Source: Aradus depressus
Lineage: Eukaryota; Arthropoda; Insecta; Hemiptera; Aradidae
DNA length: 64,000 nt
Assembly (NCBI GenBank): GCA_963662175.1
Contig: OY759226.1
Coordinates: forward strand, 24,908,446 to 24,972,445
Direction: 5' to 3'
The position numbers and the translations under genes are program-made. This document shows, piece by piece, positions 13,101-22,574 of this stretch. Within the stretch, counting starts at the first letter, position 1. Each line of letters begins with the position of its first letter. A model generated the notes under the pieces. It was given only the letters and a program-made list of their open reading frames with translations, was not told the origin of the DNA and made no database searches.

Positions 13101-15368
13101 CCTCAATAATAAGAAAAAGTTAATATATATACACTTAGATATAATCAATAATAATAATGTCGGTAACTTGATAAATTAATAAAGTACATATTAAGATAGA
13201 AGAATCCCTAAGAATAGAGAGAAGAAATACAAGAAAAGAGAAAGAGAAAAAAAGAATAATAATAAATAAATAAATAAAAATAGAATCTTTAGTAAAAAGA
13301 AAAAATGAGAAAATTTCTATGAAAACTGTAAAAATGAACATGGAATTCCTGACCGATTACTTAACTTCCTCTATACCACTTGAAACAGAGAAGTAAAAAT
13401 GGAAGAATATTCAGAAATATAATATTGTTTCCTGATTCACTTGGCAATTATTGTGCGCGAGCTAACTACTCTCTTAATCAATGTATTACCGCGAAATTTC
13501 TTATAAATATTGAAAAGTCCCTGTGTAAGAACCTTTTGATCGTTGTGGAAGAGCAAACACTTATTTGATAAGTATAGTCGTAGTCATGATGGTAAGGGAG
13601 ATGGAAAATCTTATGACGTTGACCAGTCGAAACTGGACCAGCATCGGTTCTACTTTCGGAGACCGAGAAAATACCGAGGATCCGCACTCCGGGGTTATGC
13701 CGGTTTTGCCAGCTAAAAATCACCCTCCGCTCCGTTATTACTTCAGGCAGGGGGACGCTTGTTTTGACGCAGTTCGTCAACACCTTTTTCCCTAGTTCAT
13801 TTTAGCTATTCGCTCACGGCGCCTGTTTTTTTATTTATCCCCAGTAAGAGGGAGCACCTTATCCTTCGAGCCATCCGTCATCCTTCTTCTTTCAAAGAAT
13901 CATCTCCGTGTCCAACATTCCTCATTCCGTAACATCAGTCCATGTTGTCTGAAATGTCACCTAGTGCGTCTTCGAGTCGTTGTCGTTCGTCTGTCCAGTG
14001 GTCACATTCAAAGAACGTGTGTTTCACGTCATTTCGGTTCGCACAGCAATATTTGCTCTCGACCGTCTGTACCTTATTAATTTTGTACAGGTAGTGTCGG
14101 AAGTATCCATGTCCAGAGTGGAATTTGTTTGTATAAAAGCCCACCTTCCCAAACTGTCTGTTCATCCACGGTTCCAAATTCGACTGTCGATCGACTGTCT
14201 TTGCCATTCCTGGATCGTATGAATGTATTAATGATTTTGAAATTTTTTTTGTTTTTGTAGGAACCGAGTGTCAGTACCCAACTCTCGCCGGTCCATCCGG
14301 CAGGCGGAGGCCAAGGAGAGACCCTCTGTGCTGATGTCAAGGCGGCCCAGTAAATCTTTGATTGGCGGCAAGAAGAACCGAGGTAAATATAATGGATAAT
14401 ACTTAACTAAGTTCTCTACTAAGCTATGATTATTCACAAGAATGATGTATTTTAATTAATATGACGAGCACCCTGATTGGCTCTAGAGGTACCCACAAGC
14501 ACACAGAGATGTATTGATCTCACAAAGCTTGCTTTATGGATATCAAAATATTTATACTCGCTTCGTGATGAAACGTTTCTTGAAAAATGAGCCCTCACAG
14601 CGCAGAGGGTCCCGCCGATACTATTATTTGCCAATTAGGTTCCTGGGCAGCCTTTTTTAGTTTTATTATTCAATGACTGTCCCTGTTCTACTCTTAAATT
14701 GATAATTTTCCAAAATAAGAGCGCATGCTCGGCTAGTTTTTTAATTGAGCTCTATTGTTTCCATTTACTTTACTTCAGAGTCATTTACTTATAAATTAAA
14801 TCAGTTTACTGTGTGCTAATTTTTCTTGTATATCAGGAAAGGGTTGGAATTTCAACAGTACAGTTAGGAATTTGGTCTGAAATATTTTCCTAAAAAAACA
14901 AAAAAAACATTCAAACTGACCCCATGCACCATTCTAAATTATCCATAATTTGAGAAGAAAGCACTAAAAAAATTAACTATAATACCACTGGGATTGTTAC
15001 ACAAATGGTTTTTGTGACTCATGCCCGGGCTTTAACTGCAAGGTCATATCGCCTACTACCAGTGGGCTCTTTCGTGACTCGGGTGGACATGAGCCCGACC
15101 CCACTATGGGAGTCCTAAATTTTTATTCACTTAGGGTGGGCATCTTGTAACTAGTACCTGACATTGTACAGGTTCTTAACATCCCATCCGAAGGACGGCG
15201 TGCTTAAGTTTTTTTTTTTTTACCTCCCCAGATAAAAAAACAATAGTATTATACTCTCAGTGAAGAGACTATCGCAACGACTGTCATTTCACACTTACTT
15301 TATTCTCTGTTGATGTTGTTCCAGATGAAGAAGCCCTGAGAAGAAGAAGGAGCAGTAAAGAGAAGTGA
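799..15368 (+). CDS. NCOA6-like nuclear coactivator, C-terminal part (13 exons, 5' end outside window)
   Basis: Exons: 799-1137, 2269-2471, 2665-2851, 3951-4073, 4177-4354, 5054-5318, 6519-6676, 7246-7345, 8174-8269, 9533-9654, 11094-11175, 14261-14382 and 15325-15368. All have GT-AG borders and compatible phases, giving 672 residues and a TGA stop. The ATG at 799 follows a splice acceptor (tttcag) directly, so it is probably not the start and the gene begins before the window. The protein is low-complexity: Pro-rich (PPPxxAVPPP repeats) at first, then LHISLRGR, Lys/Arg/Glu-rich stretches, DSGIESMDALSEKSP, and a Ser/Arg-rich end. A PPSY motif (WW-domain ligand) lies in exon 3 and an LLEQLL box (LXXLL, nuclear-receptor binding) in exon 8. 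These features suggest a chromatin-associated coactivator such as insect Ncoa6, a partner of Trr methyltransferase and Yorkie. That name rests on motif resemblance from memory only. The exon structure is firm; the identity is tentative. Confidence 0.72.
1607..1935 (+). repeat. SINE-1 copies (tail fragment, then 5'-truncated copy)
   Basis: 1607-1668 matches only the SINE-1 tail (gcgctct, gtaggcgatatgacctc, gcccgggcatga). 1733-1935 matches the body and tail. Both are on the + strand inside the first intron. Confidence 0.7.
2269..2471 (+). CDS. NCOA6-like gene, exon 2 (ambiguous acceptor)
   Basis: The donor is CTCAG|GTCAGT, leaving phase 2. Three in-frame acceptors are possible: tag before 2269, cag before 2272 (a NAGNAG pair), and ctcag before 2287. 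All keep the frame. The exon encodes a Ser-rich, Pro-rich stretch ending KSEEKIKL(R). Confidence 0.65.
2665..2851 (+). CDS. NCOA6-like gene, exon 3 (PPSY motif)
   Basis: Acceptor gttgttag; donor CCCCAA|GTAAGT. It encodes LKLEKCESYSVPPSYKAEGG, then VPPLHISLRGR and a Lys/Arg/Glu-rich tail. PPSY fits the PPxY consensus for WW-domain proteins. Confidence 0.75.
2890..3600. other. Intronic AT-rich stretch, nothing recognised
   Basis: Poly-T and poly-A runs with no ORF of note and no family signature. A short near-inverted pair, ccacccatgatct at 2928 and tagatcatgggtg near 3564, suggests the ends of an unrecognised AT-rich element of about 650 bp. Confidence 0.35.
3611..3875 (-). repeat. SINE-1 copy, reverse orientation
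   Basis: It runs from the tail (ctcatgccctggctttaacta) through gcgctctttcgtcgctctgg to cgggaccat. The tRNA-like head is missing. Confidence 0.7.
3951..4073 (+). CDS. NCOA6-like gene, exon 4
   Basis: Acceptor tgttgtttag; donor AAAAAA|GTATGT; 41 codons, phase 0 at both ends. It ends in a basic run, TRRKREKKK, that could act as a nuclear-localisation signal. Confidence 0.72.
4177..4354 (+). CDS. NCOA6-like gene, exon 5
   Basis: Acceptor tttacag; donor TTAG|GTGGGT, phase 1. It encodes a basic amphipathic stretch (IPRVEEKLKKAGG, QRMTKPLNQIKKN) and a Ser-rich end. The open frame continuing past the donor is LINE-derived intron. Confidence 0.72.
4370..4640 (+). mobile_element. LINE 3'-end fragment
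   Basis: One frame reads SFLIQAASLWNSLPLRIL, resembling the common retrotransposon C-terminal pattern SFxPRxxxLWNSLP. A related stretch is at 54450-54630. Confidence 0.45.
5054..5318 (+). CDS. NCOA6-like gene, exon 6
   Basis: Acceptor gccaccag; donor ATTAG|GTAAAT, phase 2. It encodes a Ser/Thr/Pro-rich stretch and the distinctive DSGIESMDALSEKSPNQGD. Confidence 0.72.
5669..5834. repeat. 63-bp tandem repeat, about 2.6 copies
   Basis: The landmark aaacc recurs at 5672, 5735 and 5798, exactly 63 bp apart. Units contain cttgttaacattatttaaat and atgggggaaatacagg. It lies within the SINE-1 copy. Confidence 0.85.
5870..6292. mobile_element. Pogo/Tigger-like MITE, 423 bp, TA target duplication
   Basis: The ends are inverted repeats: cag-t-tgactctccctta at 5870, and its complement ending tctacag at 6292; both arms contain tatccggcgtt. 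TA flanks both sides (5868-5869, 6293-6294), and removing the element restores SINE-1 sequence. No transposase is present. The ATCCGG-type terminus suggests the pogo branch of Tc1/mariner. Confidence 0.8.
6519..6676 (+). CDS. NCOA6-like gene, exon 7 (Lys/Glu-rich)
   Basis: Acceptor tattgcag; donor CAAG|GTGAGA, phase 1. It encodes KEDKKEKKEEE, then PVPIRLTPALYTYSNPEKQ and an acidic end. Confidence 0.75.
7246..7345 (+). CDS. NCOA6-like gene, exon 8 (LXXLL box)
   Basis: Acceptor attttcag; donor CACAG|GTTCGT. It encodes ARFSGKSLLEQLLIDLPNGG. LLEQLL is a classical nuclear-receptor interaction motif. Confidence 0.72.
7411..7880 (-). pseudogene. Broken mariner transposase
   Basis: The - frame 7452-7733 reads PPYSPDMAPCDYFLYPTIKR and IEFQKYFGDWKKC, the C-terminal part of a mariner DD34D transposase (SPDMAPCDYFL motif). 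Upstream residues resembling REAIRKK are in another frame. TA at 7409-7410 precedes the left end (cgatgtgttcaaaaaa). The region of the first catalytic residues is missing. Confidence 0.75.
8174..8269 (+). CDS. NCOA6-like gene, exon 9
   Basis: Acceptor gaaacag; donor CCCAG|GTAAAT. It encodes RSPDRSPTPGLKRVRRASE and a Ser/Thr end, which look like proline-directed phosphorylation sites. Confidence 0.72.
8300..8585 (+). repeat. Family-B repeat fragment
   Basis: It contains agctatacaatgtatagggg and aagttatgtaat, the marker of family B, then diverges. Confidence 0.45.
8600..8880 (+). mobile_element. Non-LTR retrotransposon RT C-terminal fragment
   Basis: Broken frames read LYKKLVMTYGSQM, then an FERRILRRIYGPTQ-like stretch and YYQELYALKYRDEIV. 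It matches the family at 1-240. It is frameshifted and inside the intron between exons 9 and 10. Confidence 0.6.
9072..9333. mobile_element. MITE with 40-bp inverted repeats
   Basis: caattgagggggttataagc at 9075 is matched in reverse by the stretch ending caattagt at 9333; both arms also share aaagggatgtaagtgacaa. The arms enclose about 175 bp of AT-rich sequence with no ORF. Confidence 0.75.
9533..9654 (+). CDS. NCOA6-like gene, exon 10
   Basis: Acceptor caatttgcag; donor CGAG|GTAATT, phase 1. It encodes PNKRKCSENAAELIKACMG, a compact stretch that is less biased in composition than its neighbours and may be the best conserved part. Confidence 0.75.
9705..11022. repeat. Cluster of three family-B repeats in alternating orientation
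   Basis: Copies: 9705-10170 (+), 10180-10690 (-), 10786-11022 (+). Markers are gggaagttatgtaat at one end, gaatgaatgtatcgac in the middle, and ctggggaagtacatt at the other end. No coding capacity seen. Probably a non-autonomous element of unknown class. Confidence 0.65.
11094..11175 (+). CDS. NCOA6-like gene, exon 11 (acidic/basic)
   Basis: Acceptor tgtttcag; donor GAAAA|GTGAGT, phase 2. It encodes SIESSDEEEMKRKEEDR; SSDEEE fits a CK2 site. Confidence 0.7.
11360..11570 (+). repeat. Family-B repeat, partial
   Basis: It contains cgatagaatgaatatatag and tttcagtgaaatcgg, which match the middle of family B. Confidence 0.5.
11600..12780. mobile_element. Candidate inverted-repeat element, about 815 bp
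   Basis: ggatgtgtcagcaacctctggcaatacttcgg-like sequence at 11589 is matched in reverse by ccgaaatattgccagaggtt ending near 12400 (gacacac). The arms are about 60 bp. The middle is AT-rich without clear coding. 12400-12780 holds nothing I recognise. Confidence 0.6.
12790..13103 (+). repeat. SINE-1, near full-length reference copy
   Basis: A tRNA-like head has an A box (TAGCTCAGTGGT, 12798-12809) and a B box (GGTTCGTAGCC, 12842-12852). The body holds agcctgtacgatg and gactcccatagtagagtcgg, the tail gcgctctggtagtaggcgat and gcccgggcatgagtc, then CCTAACCTAACC. About 314 bp. This copy defines the family in the window. Confidence 0.85.
13830..14210 (-). mobile_element. LINE (R1/I-like) C-terminal fragment
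   Basis: The - frame 13935-14207 reads SGHGYFRHYLYKINKV, then CCANRNDVKHTFFECDHW, the Cys/His end domain found after the RT of R1-like LINEs. It lies immediately upstream of exon 12, within its intron. Confidence 0.6.
14261..14382 (+). CDS. NCOA6-like gene, exon 12 (basic)
   Basis: Acceptor tttttgtag; donor CCGAG|GTAAAT, phase 1. It encodes SRRSIRQAEAKERP and MSRRPSKSLIGGKKNR. Confidence 0.72.
15013..15243 (-). repeat. SINE-1 copy
   Basis: Tail (actcatgcccgggctttaac) through body (gacattgtacaggttc) to the ccatccgaaggacggcgtgc block. The head is missing. Confidence 0.75.
15325..15368 (+). CDS. NCOA6-like gene, last exon with stop
   Basis: Acceptor ttgttccag. It encodes DEEALRRRRSSKEK, then TGA at 15366-15368. 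The 3' UTR follows; AATAAA-like signals lie near 15668 and 15965. Confidence 0.72.
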
Positions 15369-16060
15369 CAGGAGGAAATGTTGGCAGAATTGCTTTTTCA
15401 AAACTGCCAACAAAATTAGCCGCAAACCTCAGTTCTGCGGATAATTTTTCCCAAGAATCATATAAATGTGCCTTCTTCGTGTCCTCATTTAGTTTATTTT
15501 TCAATTTTTTTTGTTATTTTTATTTTTTATTGTTGATTTTCGATCGTTAGAAGAAGAAAAACACACTTCACCTTTATCTGATATGTTCATTAATAGAAGT
15601 TAGTAAATTAATGATTGTGATTTTTTTTTTTGGTTATTTCAAAATTTGAGACGCTCTTTCAGCATTCTAATAAATCGGATTTGGAGTAAAACTCTGTAGT
15701 TAGCGATTGGGGTTTTCATTTGTTTATGGACTGACTCATGCTTGGAGAAATTGCAGAATGAGCTTTTTATTTATTGTAAAATTTATTTTTGCATTCAATG
15801 TTGCGTTTTCACAATACTCACTTTACCATTATTATTATTATTTTATTTATGTTTTTAAATGAAAAGGGGTTTTTCAATAGTTTCAGTCGAAAAGTGAGTG
15901 TTGCGAAAACGCAACATGGTAATTATTGAGTTTAATGGTAGGCTATTAACTATAGTGAAAAAAAAGAAATAAAATAGCGACTTGACTATTTCGAAAAATT
16001 GGTATGTTTATATGTACCCTCAAGGGTGTATGTAAAAATAAATTTGAGGAGAATGTACTT
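15369..16060 (+). other. 3' UTR and 3' flank of the NCOA6-like gene
   Basis: AT-rich sequence follows the stop. Candidate polyadenylation signals lie near 15668 (taataaatc) and 15965 (gaaataaaa). An inverted repeat with about 30-base arms is at 15793-15922. The true transcript end cannot be fixed by eye. Confidence 0.45.
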
Positions 16061-16231
16061 ATAGTAGAGATCACAAGTTGAAGGTGCTGCGAGGTGGGGG
16101 AATAGGAGAATGGTGGGGTAGCGTCACTGGCCGATATTCCTCCACAGTAGACAATCCTCTCGCACTAAAGTTAAAAATGAAACCGGAGATACGTGAATAA
16201 TTAAATAAGAAAAAAAAGGAAAATGTATTAT

Positions 16232-16507
16232 TATGGCTCATGGTCATATCATTAACTGCAAGGTCCTATCGCCTACTACCAATCCGCTCTTTCGACACAG
16301 GTGGACATGAGCCCGACTCTTAAATTTTGTTTACCCTAAATTTGTATTCACCTAGAGTATAGGGGTCTTTAACGAGTACCTGACATCGTACAGGCTCGGA
16401 ACCTTCCCATCCGAAGGACGGCGTGGTCAAGGTTTTACACCTCCCAGATAACATAAACTTGAGGGCCTCGGCTGGGTCTTGAACTTTCGACCTTGAGCTC
16501 AATAAGC
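16232..16507 (-). repeat. SINE-1 copy
   Basis: It contains ctatcgcctactacca, gagtacctgacatcgtacag, ccatccgaaggacggcgtg and the start of the head (gaccttgagctcaataagca). Confidence 0.72.
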
Positions 16508-16739
16508 AAGTTCTCAAAAAATGGTTATGTCATTTTTATCCTAACTAGCAGAATTGAGAATACGCACTTCATTTTTCCTATTCTCAACAGTATTTAAAAA
16601 AAAAAACTGAATATTTATCATATATATAAAAACATGTTTCACATATTTGGCTGCCTTTAGAAAAGAGAAAATCGATAGTTATTTATATGTTTATTTAATT
16701 GGTCTAAGTTGGCTTGGGAGGGGGTCTGGTGGTTAGTTA

Positions 16740-16930
16740 TTGTGATATTCATGCCCGGGCTTTAATCATTCACTACGCAGCTCTGTTGAACATGAGCCCG
16801 ATCCTACTCTGTGAGTCCTAAATTTGCCTAGCTAGGTTTACTCACCTAGGGTAGGAGTCAAGGACATAACTGACAGTCTATTCCATCCGAAAGACGGCGT
16901 GCTCAAGGTATTTTCACCGCCGATAAAAAA
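16740..16930 (-). repeat. SINE-1 copy, partial
   Basis: Tail (ttcatgcccgggctttaa), body (ggtttactcacctagggtag), then tccatccgaaagacggcgtg and a poly-A stretch. Confidence 0.7.
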
Positions 16931-17459
16931 GAAAAAAAAAAAAAAAAACTCTGAAAGTGGGTATTTCGAAGGTTCAACTTGGGGGTCTCCACTGTAGTAC
17001 AGTGTTCAAAAAACGTTGAAAAACATTTCAATTAATTTTAAATAGTAATTGGCCCATCTAACTTTATTATTATTATTATTTGTATTGCATAATTTACTTT
17101 TCAATTTCATTTTTTTTTTTTTGAGATTGCTGAAAGATGTATAAGACACTTTGAAATAACCATTGACATGTTATTGTATATTTTTTTGAGGAAATGTAAA
17201 TGACAACATTCTGGGCATAATTATTTTATTTTTTTAAATATTATTTCACAATATCATATAGCATATATTTCGGTGGGACAAACATTTCGTAAAAGAAAAA
17301 GGTTAATTTCTCTGTGTATAAATTTTAATTATTATTATTTGTTCAATTCGCTATGCCAGTCTAGAAAGTTGTCATATAGTGTACTATGAAATATATAAAG
17401 AAATTTACATATTTACCATATATTTGTATCATTTGTAATATACATAGTCAGTTGTTTTA

Positions 17460-18440
17460 GAATCTTACATTTTTAAAGAGGTCATTTTATGTCAAATCCA
17501 GCAAAAAAAATTTGCAACTTGAATTCTTAAATATTTATAAGATTATTTTTCAAGTTGTACAGAATATAAAGTTTAAATTGTTTCCAAAAACTATTTTTAT
17601 TAGTATAATAGTTTCTGAAATATATTACTCAAAAATGAATAGGGATATGTTTTCAAAATCTGCTCACCGCTGTCGAAATTCAAAATTCTTTTTGTAATTA
17701 AATATTTTAATATAATACAACTTGAAAAATACAATACAAAAAAAATATATTCAAAAACTTGATTAATTTTTTCTTTAAGTAATCATAGTTAAGTAACTGG
17801 TGAAGTGTCTATTGGGAATTACCTCCCTGCACCTTTCTAGCATACTGTCACATGTTGTCACAGGTCTGCGCTGGTATTTCTTCCCAAAGAGATGGTAAAG
17901 CATACCTTAGTTCTCGGAGAGAGAGAGGTTGAAGGTTTCGGACCGAAAGCCTTCTTTGAAGTACATCCCACATATCCTCGATTGGATTGAGATCTGGAGA
18001 AAGTGGAGGCAAGGGGGAGATGTCTTATTCCCAAAACAGCCATGGTGTCCAAAACCTCTATCTGGACTTGCGTTGTCATTCAAGAATTGAAAATGTTGAC
18101 CAATCAAATCCCTGGTAGTTGGAATGTATTCGCGGATAATTTCTTCCAAATATCGCTGAGCTGTAAGGGTTCCTGCAATAACGTGGAGGATTGTACGGCC
18201 GCCTAAGTAGTTCTAGGATTGTTTATAACCCTAGCCAATATTCATTTTAAAATTTCTTCTCTTCATAAAATATGTATATTATTCAAATATTTAATTATAC
18301 ATTTTTTTTTTCAGCTGTGAGCATATTTTCAGAACATATTCCTACTCATTTTTGAGTAGTTTATAAAAAAAAGTGCTCAAATTGGGTTTGCCTTGAAATT
18401 TTTTTAGAAAAAAATAACACAAAATCCTAGCTATACATTT
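17460..18440 (-). mobile_element. Broken Tc1-like transposon with long inverted repeats
   Basis: Between 17800 and 18190 the - strand reads LTAQRYLEEIIREYIPTTRD, then HFQFLNDNA and, after frame changes, LGIRHLPL, which are Tc1-family transposase landmarks. Flanking sequences pair: tactcaaaaatgaatagg at 17628 with its inverted partner near 18342, extending over about 50 bases. The reading frame is broken. Confidence 0.65.
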
Positions 18441-18689
18441 CTTGAGAATCTGATATAAAATCTAGCGGAGAAAGAAGCTAATGTATGTTAAACATTATCG
18501 ATTAATAAATTGAAAGGGTTCAGGTGAAATTTTTTAAAATTAAATCGGACCAATTTTGGTTGTGAGGTGCTGTGTTGTGTTCCTTGGAAGGACAGACTTT
18601 GCCTTGGTCTACTAACCATCAGAAGGGTTGGCTTTACATCTTATGTTATATAATATGAGAAAAATTATTGTAATAATAATAAATACAAA

Positions 18690-18985
18690 TGTCGACGAAT
18701 CACCACCAGAGTACTTCCCCACAACGAATTAATTAACTTTTTGCTCCCTCAGGATAATAATCAATAGCCTTATTATGGGACTTATAAATTTTGTGTCGAT
18801 ACATTTATTACAATGGCAGTTAATGCGAGTTTTATGTTGATATATTCATTCTATCGGAGTTAGTGTTTACATACAGATATTTTTTCATTTTTGGAATCGA
18901 AAATATGAAATTAAGGTGAAAAATCAATTTCGAATTTCTGACCGATTACATAACTTTCCCTATATTTCTTATATCCGGGGAAGTA
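18690..18985 (-). repeat. Family-B repeat
   Basis: It runs from cagagtacttccccacaacg, through gtcgatacatttattacaat, to ttacataactttccctata. Confidence 0.65.
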
Positions 18986-18989
18986 GACT

Positions 18990-19960
18990 CACAGAGCTGT
19001 TTTAAATTTTGAGTTGTGACCACTATGGCTAATTTTTTTTGGAAACTTTTTGGATTATCACTATGTACAATTAATATATAGAATATCATTAAAAATCTGA
19101 GAGATCAGTTCAAGTTCTTCGCTATATTTTACATGAGATGACCCAAAGTGTTAATTTTTTTTTTTTTTTTTACTGTTGTGTTTCAATTATTTTATTTATT
19201 TTTATTTTTGTTTCATATTTTTACCATTACAGTGATAATAACATTATTGTATGTAAATTTACAGAAAAAAAGAAAAACAACAAAAAACAAAAAAAAAAAA
19301 AACAATATATTTCACAATCACTCAAAAGTTTACAAAATATATAATTAAGTATATTAAAGTTTCATATAGTTTTTACGTCATAATTGACACACATAATTTA
19401 TATTTATAGTTTATATACATTTTAAGAGAATAAATAAAATAATAAAAAAATGAATTAAAATATTTGAATTTATATACATATATGTATAAATTAAAGAATA
19501 GAAGGTATTTTCACAAAAAGAGTGTGGATAATAAAATAAAGAAGATGAAAGTTAATAAATAATTTAATAGATTTTATTTAGCTCTCTTTGTAAATAAGTA
19601 CATATTATATATATATAAATATATATATACATAATTAATTGTGTAAATAGTGTTTTATTTTGGAGTCTTTGCAAAGTATATAATTAAAAATAAATAAATA
19701 AAAATACAAAAAAAAATTTAAATGAAATTATATCTTTACCAAACTTGAATAAAGTTTAATTGAAGGAGGAATATAAATAAAAGTTTAAAAGAATTATTAA
19801 AACATTTATGTTTATTGTTTTTATTTTATTGTTTTTTTCTTTGTTTTTTTTTTTTTTTTTTTGAAGAGCTAGCTGTACATTGTATAAAATAAAAAGAAAT
19901 TTGTTGTAATCATATCATTGTTTTGTTATTTTTGTTCAACTCCCATTTTTTAAAATGTTT
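18990..19960. other. AT-rich intergenic stretch, nothing recognised
   Basis: Long A and T runs and ATATAT blocks. The short open frames here are low-complexity Lys/Asn or Phe/Ile runs. No gene or repeat family recognised. Confidence 0.4.
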
Positions 19961-20149
19961 TGCGAACATTATATGGCGATATTGATGTGATTTTCTTCAG
20001 ATATTTCCTTCTGTCCAAAAAGGATCGAATTTTGAAAACCTTGGACTTTGAAGGTTTGATGAGCTGGAACTTCGAGGACAATGAAAGCTGATGATTTGAA
20101 AGCTTTGTGGAGGTTGAAAGGAAAGCTTCAGGGATGAGAATGGTTGAAG

Positions 20150-20345
20150 TAATTCTACGCTAATCAACAATGGCTAATTATCAATAGTTGGCTTTCATAG
20201 GGACTTCTGAATCCTCATACTAAATTCTCGATACATAACATTGCCAGTTAAAAGGGTTTTTGAATTTATATATAAAATTGTTTCACATGTTTAAAATCGG
20301 GGTCGGAAAACATGGAATTCCGTTAAAAACTTGAGATCGTCCAGA
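20150..20345 (-). repeat. Family-B repeat, partial
   Basis: cttctgaatcctcatactaa, ttgccagttaaaagggttt and a degraded end match family B. Confidence 0.5.
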
Positions 20346-20399
20346 AATAATTGTATATTTATACATATAGAACTAAAAGTTTGTACATTGTCGGTGTTT

Positions 20400-20800
20400 T
20401 ATGTATAAAGATGGTCCTAACTTTAACTCGGTTACGTATAGGGCAGACCAGGCTGACCCATGGATATCTGATGGCTCAGGAACCCCCTCCTCTGTGTCAG
20501 TGCTGCGAGGTCGGACTGTCTGTCAGACACATTCTAACTGAATGCATGGCATATAGTCCCCAGCGTGTGAATTTCAACCTTGCGGTGGATATTTCCTAAA
20601 TTCTATCGAATAATAGCTCCCAAATTACCCAACTATCTAAATTATAAAACAAAATTGTCCTCTTCACGTAGCCTCTCTATTCAGTAAACTCCAATCTCCT
20701 TTATTATTATTAATCTGCGCCTATTCAAATTAGCCCGCTAGGATCTCCAGAGACCTGCATCCATGACCCTCATGGTCGAAATGCCTTAAAAAAGAAAAAA
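20400..20800 (+). mobile_element. LINE RNase H/C-terminal fragment
   Basis: The + frame reads LTRLRIGQTRLTHGYLM, then PPLCQCCEVGLSVRHILTEC, a pattern common at the C-terminus of RNase H-bearing LINEs (I/Jockey-like). It is truncated by a stop near 20598. Confidence 0.7.
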
Positions 20801-21067
20801 GATGGTCCTTGAGAATAAGAAATACGTTTTATGTATAAAGACCTTAGGGACCATCAGTTCAATTTCTGTCTGCTTGTTTAAGCTTCACGGGAAAACTGGA
20901 GAATGTATTTTCATGAAATTTATAGGGGCTTTAAAGGATCGTATAGTTTAGAATACGTGGATGGCATATCAAAATTTTGAGCTATAAGGGCCCAAAACGA
21001 AATGAGTGATATCTCTCTAACCGTTCATCAGATTTTGAAGTAATTTCACATGTATCATTCTTATATA

Positions 21068-21125
21068 ATGACTCCTGCCCGGACTTTAACAAGGGCATAG
21101 GCATACTACCAGAGCGCTTTCGCGA
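21068..21125 (-). repeat. SINE-1 tail fragment
   Basis: gactcctgcccggactttaac and actaccagagcgctttcg match the SINE-1 tail. Confidence 0.55.
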
Positions 21126-21574
21126 AAATGGTCAAAATGTATTCAGGGGACCTTGAAATGTGAAAATCCGTTGAAACCTCGATATCGCATTTTCGCACGA
21201 TTACAATACTTTCTTATACTATAGATTTAATTAAATAAATAAACTGTGGTACAATGACTGATGAAAAATCATGGAGAAAATCCGTAGAATTCTGAATGAC
21301 CGTTGTTGGGGAAGTTTCAAATATTCACACTTCAACTGCTTCTCCTTCGTATGTTTGGACTTTATATAGTACTTACTACTGTGGTAATATTATGGCATGG
21401 ATCCGCAAGAGCTAAAAGGTTGGTGATCCCTTATAAAAGGCCAGTTCCATTATACTCCAAAGAGCCCACCCGCTAAACCACGAAGATAAGGTCATTTGAA
21501 TGATGACGTGAAATGAGAGCTGTAGCAATTTTAAACAATTCTTTGACACTTTTAAATACAATAGCATTTAATTT

Positions 21575-21962
21575 ATAGATTGACCATTCACCAACTTGCT
21601 AGGCTTAATGAGTGTATTGTAAAAGGCTTCGAAAATATAAACCATAAGATAGCTGTGTTTCTAGACTGCAAACATGCGTTTGACAAAGTCTGGCATTAGG
21701 GACTGTGATATAAACTTAAAAAGTCAGGCCTTCCAAGATATCTTCATGAAATCCTCTGTTCTTTCCTGACCAATAGAATCTTCCAGATAAGGATTCAGAA
21801 CAGTTTCTCCACTATTAAAGAAATAAAGGCAGGCACTCCGCAAGGTTCAGTGTTGTCCCCTGTACTATTCAATTTTTATGTACACGATATGTCCCAGTCT
21901 AGGTCTGTATCATATGCTCAGTTCGCAGACGATACTACGCTGTTCTACCAGGATGATAAATG
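21575..21962 (+). pseudogene. LINE reverse transcriptase fragment
   Basis: One frame reads GTPQGSVLSPVLFNFYVHDM and then QFADDTTLFYQDD. These are the RT motifs around the catalytic A/FADD box. An in-frame TAG after AFDKVWH and a stop after the ADD box show it is dead. Jockey/CR1-like. Confidence 0.8.
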
Positions 21963-22192
21963 AACACCTGTTGCTCATACAGACAGGACAATGATGGCAA
22001 CCAAAAAATAATAATAATACAAATAGAGTGAAGGTCTTCTATAAACTTATGCGCCCAAAAAAGTTTATGGAAGAGAATCTGTTCGTTTGTTTCACTAAGT
22101 TCAATTATTACCGAAAGTTGCAATCGGCGAAGATCTTTTTTCACTGCCTCGGTGTGGTTCAAGTGAAGACATGTAAGCCTTATTGTAGTTAG

Positions 22193-22435
22193 TTGTGACT
22201 ACAATATCATATCGCCTACTACCAGAGCGCTCTGGTGGACATTAACTCGACTCTACTCTGGGAGTCCTAAATGTTGCCTAGATTTATTCACCTAGGTTAA
22301 GAGTTTTTAACGAGTTCCTGACATCGCACAAGCTCGGGACCATCGATTAACGTCCCAACCGAAGTACAGCTCAAGGTTTTTTCACCTCCCAAATATAAAA
22401 CTTAAGGTTTCGAACCCCCGATTTTGAGCTCTTAT
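22193..22435 (-). repeat. SINE-1 copy
   Basis: atatcgcctactaccagagc, gggagtcctaaatgttgcc, ttcctgacatcgcacaagc and a degenerate head. Confidence 0.72.
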
Positions 22436-22574
22436 TGTATATTTCAGATGAGAGCCTAGGCAGACGAGAATCTGAAGAGGTGGTTTTCGCATTAGTTGAC
22501 TTCCTCTATACAAATGAGATATTCTAAAAACTTGTAATAAATAAAACGAAGGTTATTTTATGAAATCTGTCTTC

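Noticed and set aside
18003..18206. Small + strand ORF near 18 kb
   Set aside because: It is antisense to Tc1-like transposase sequence.
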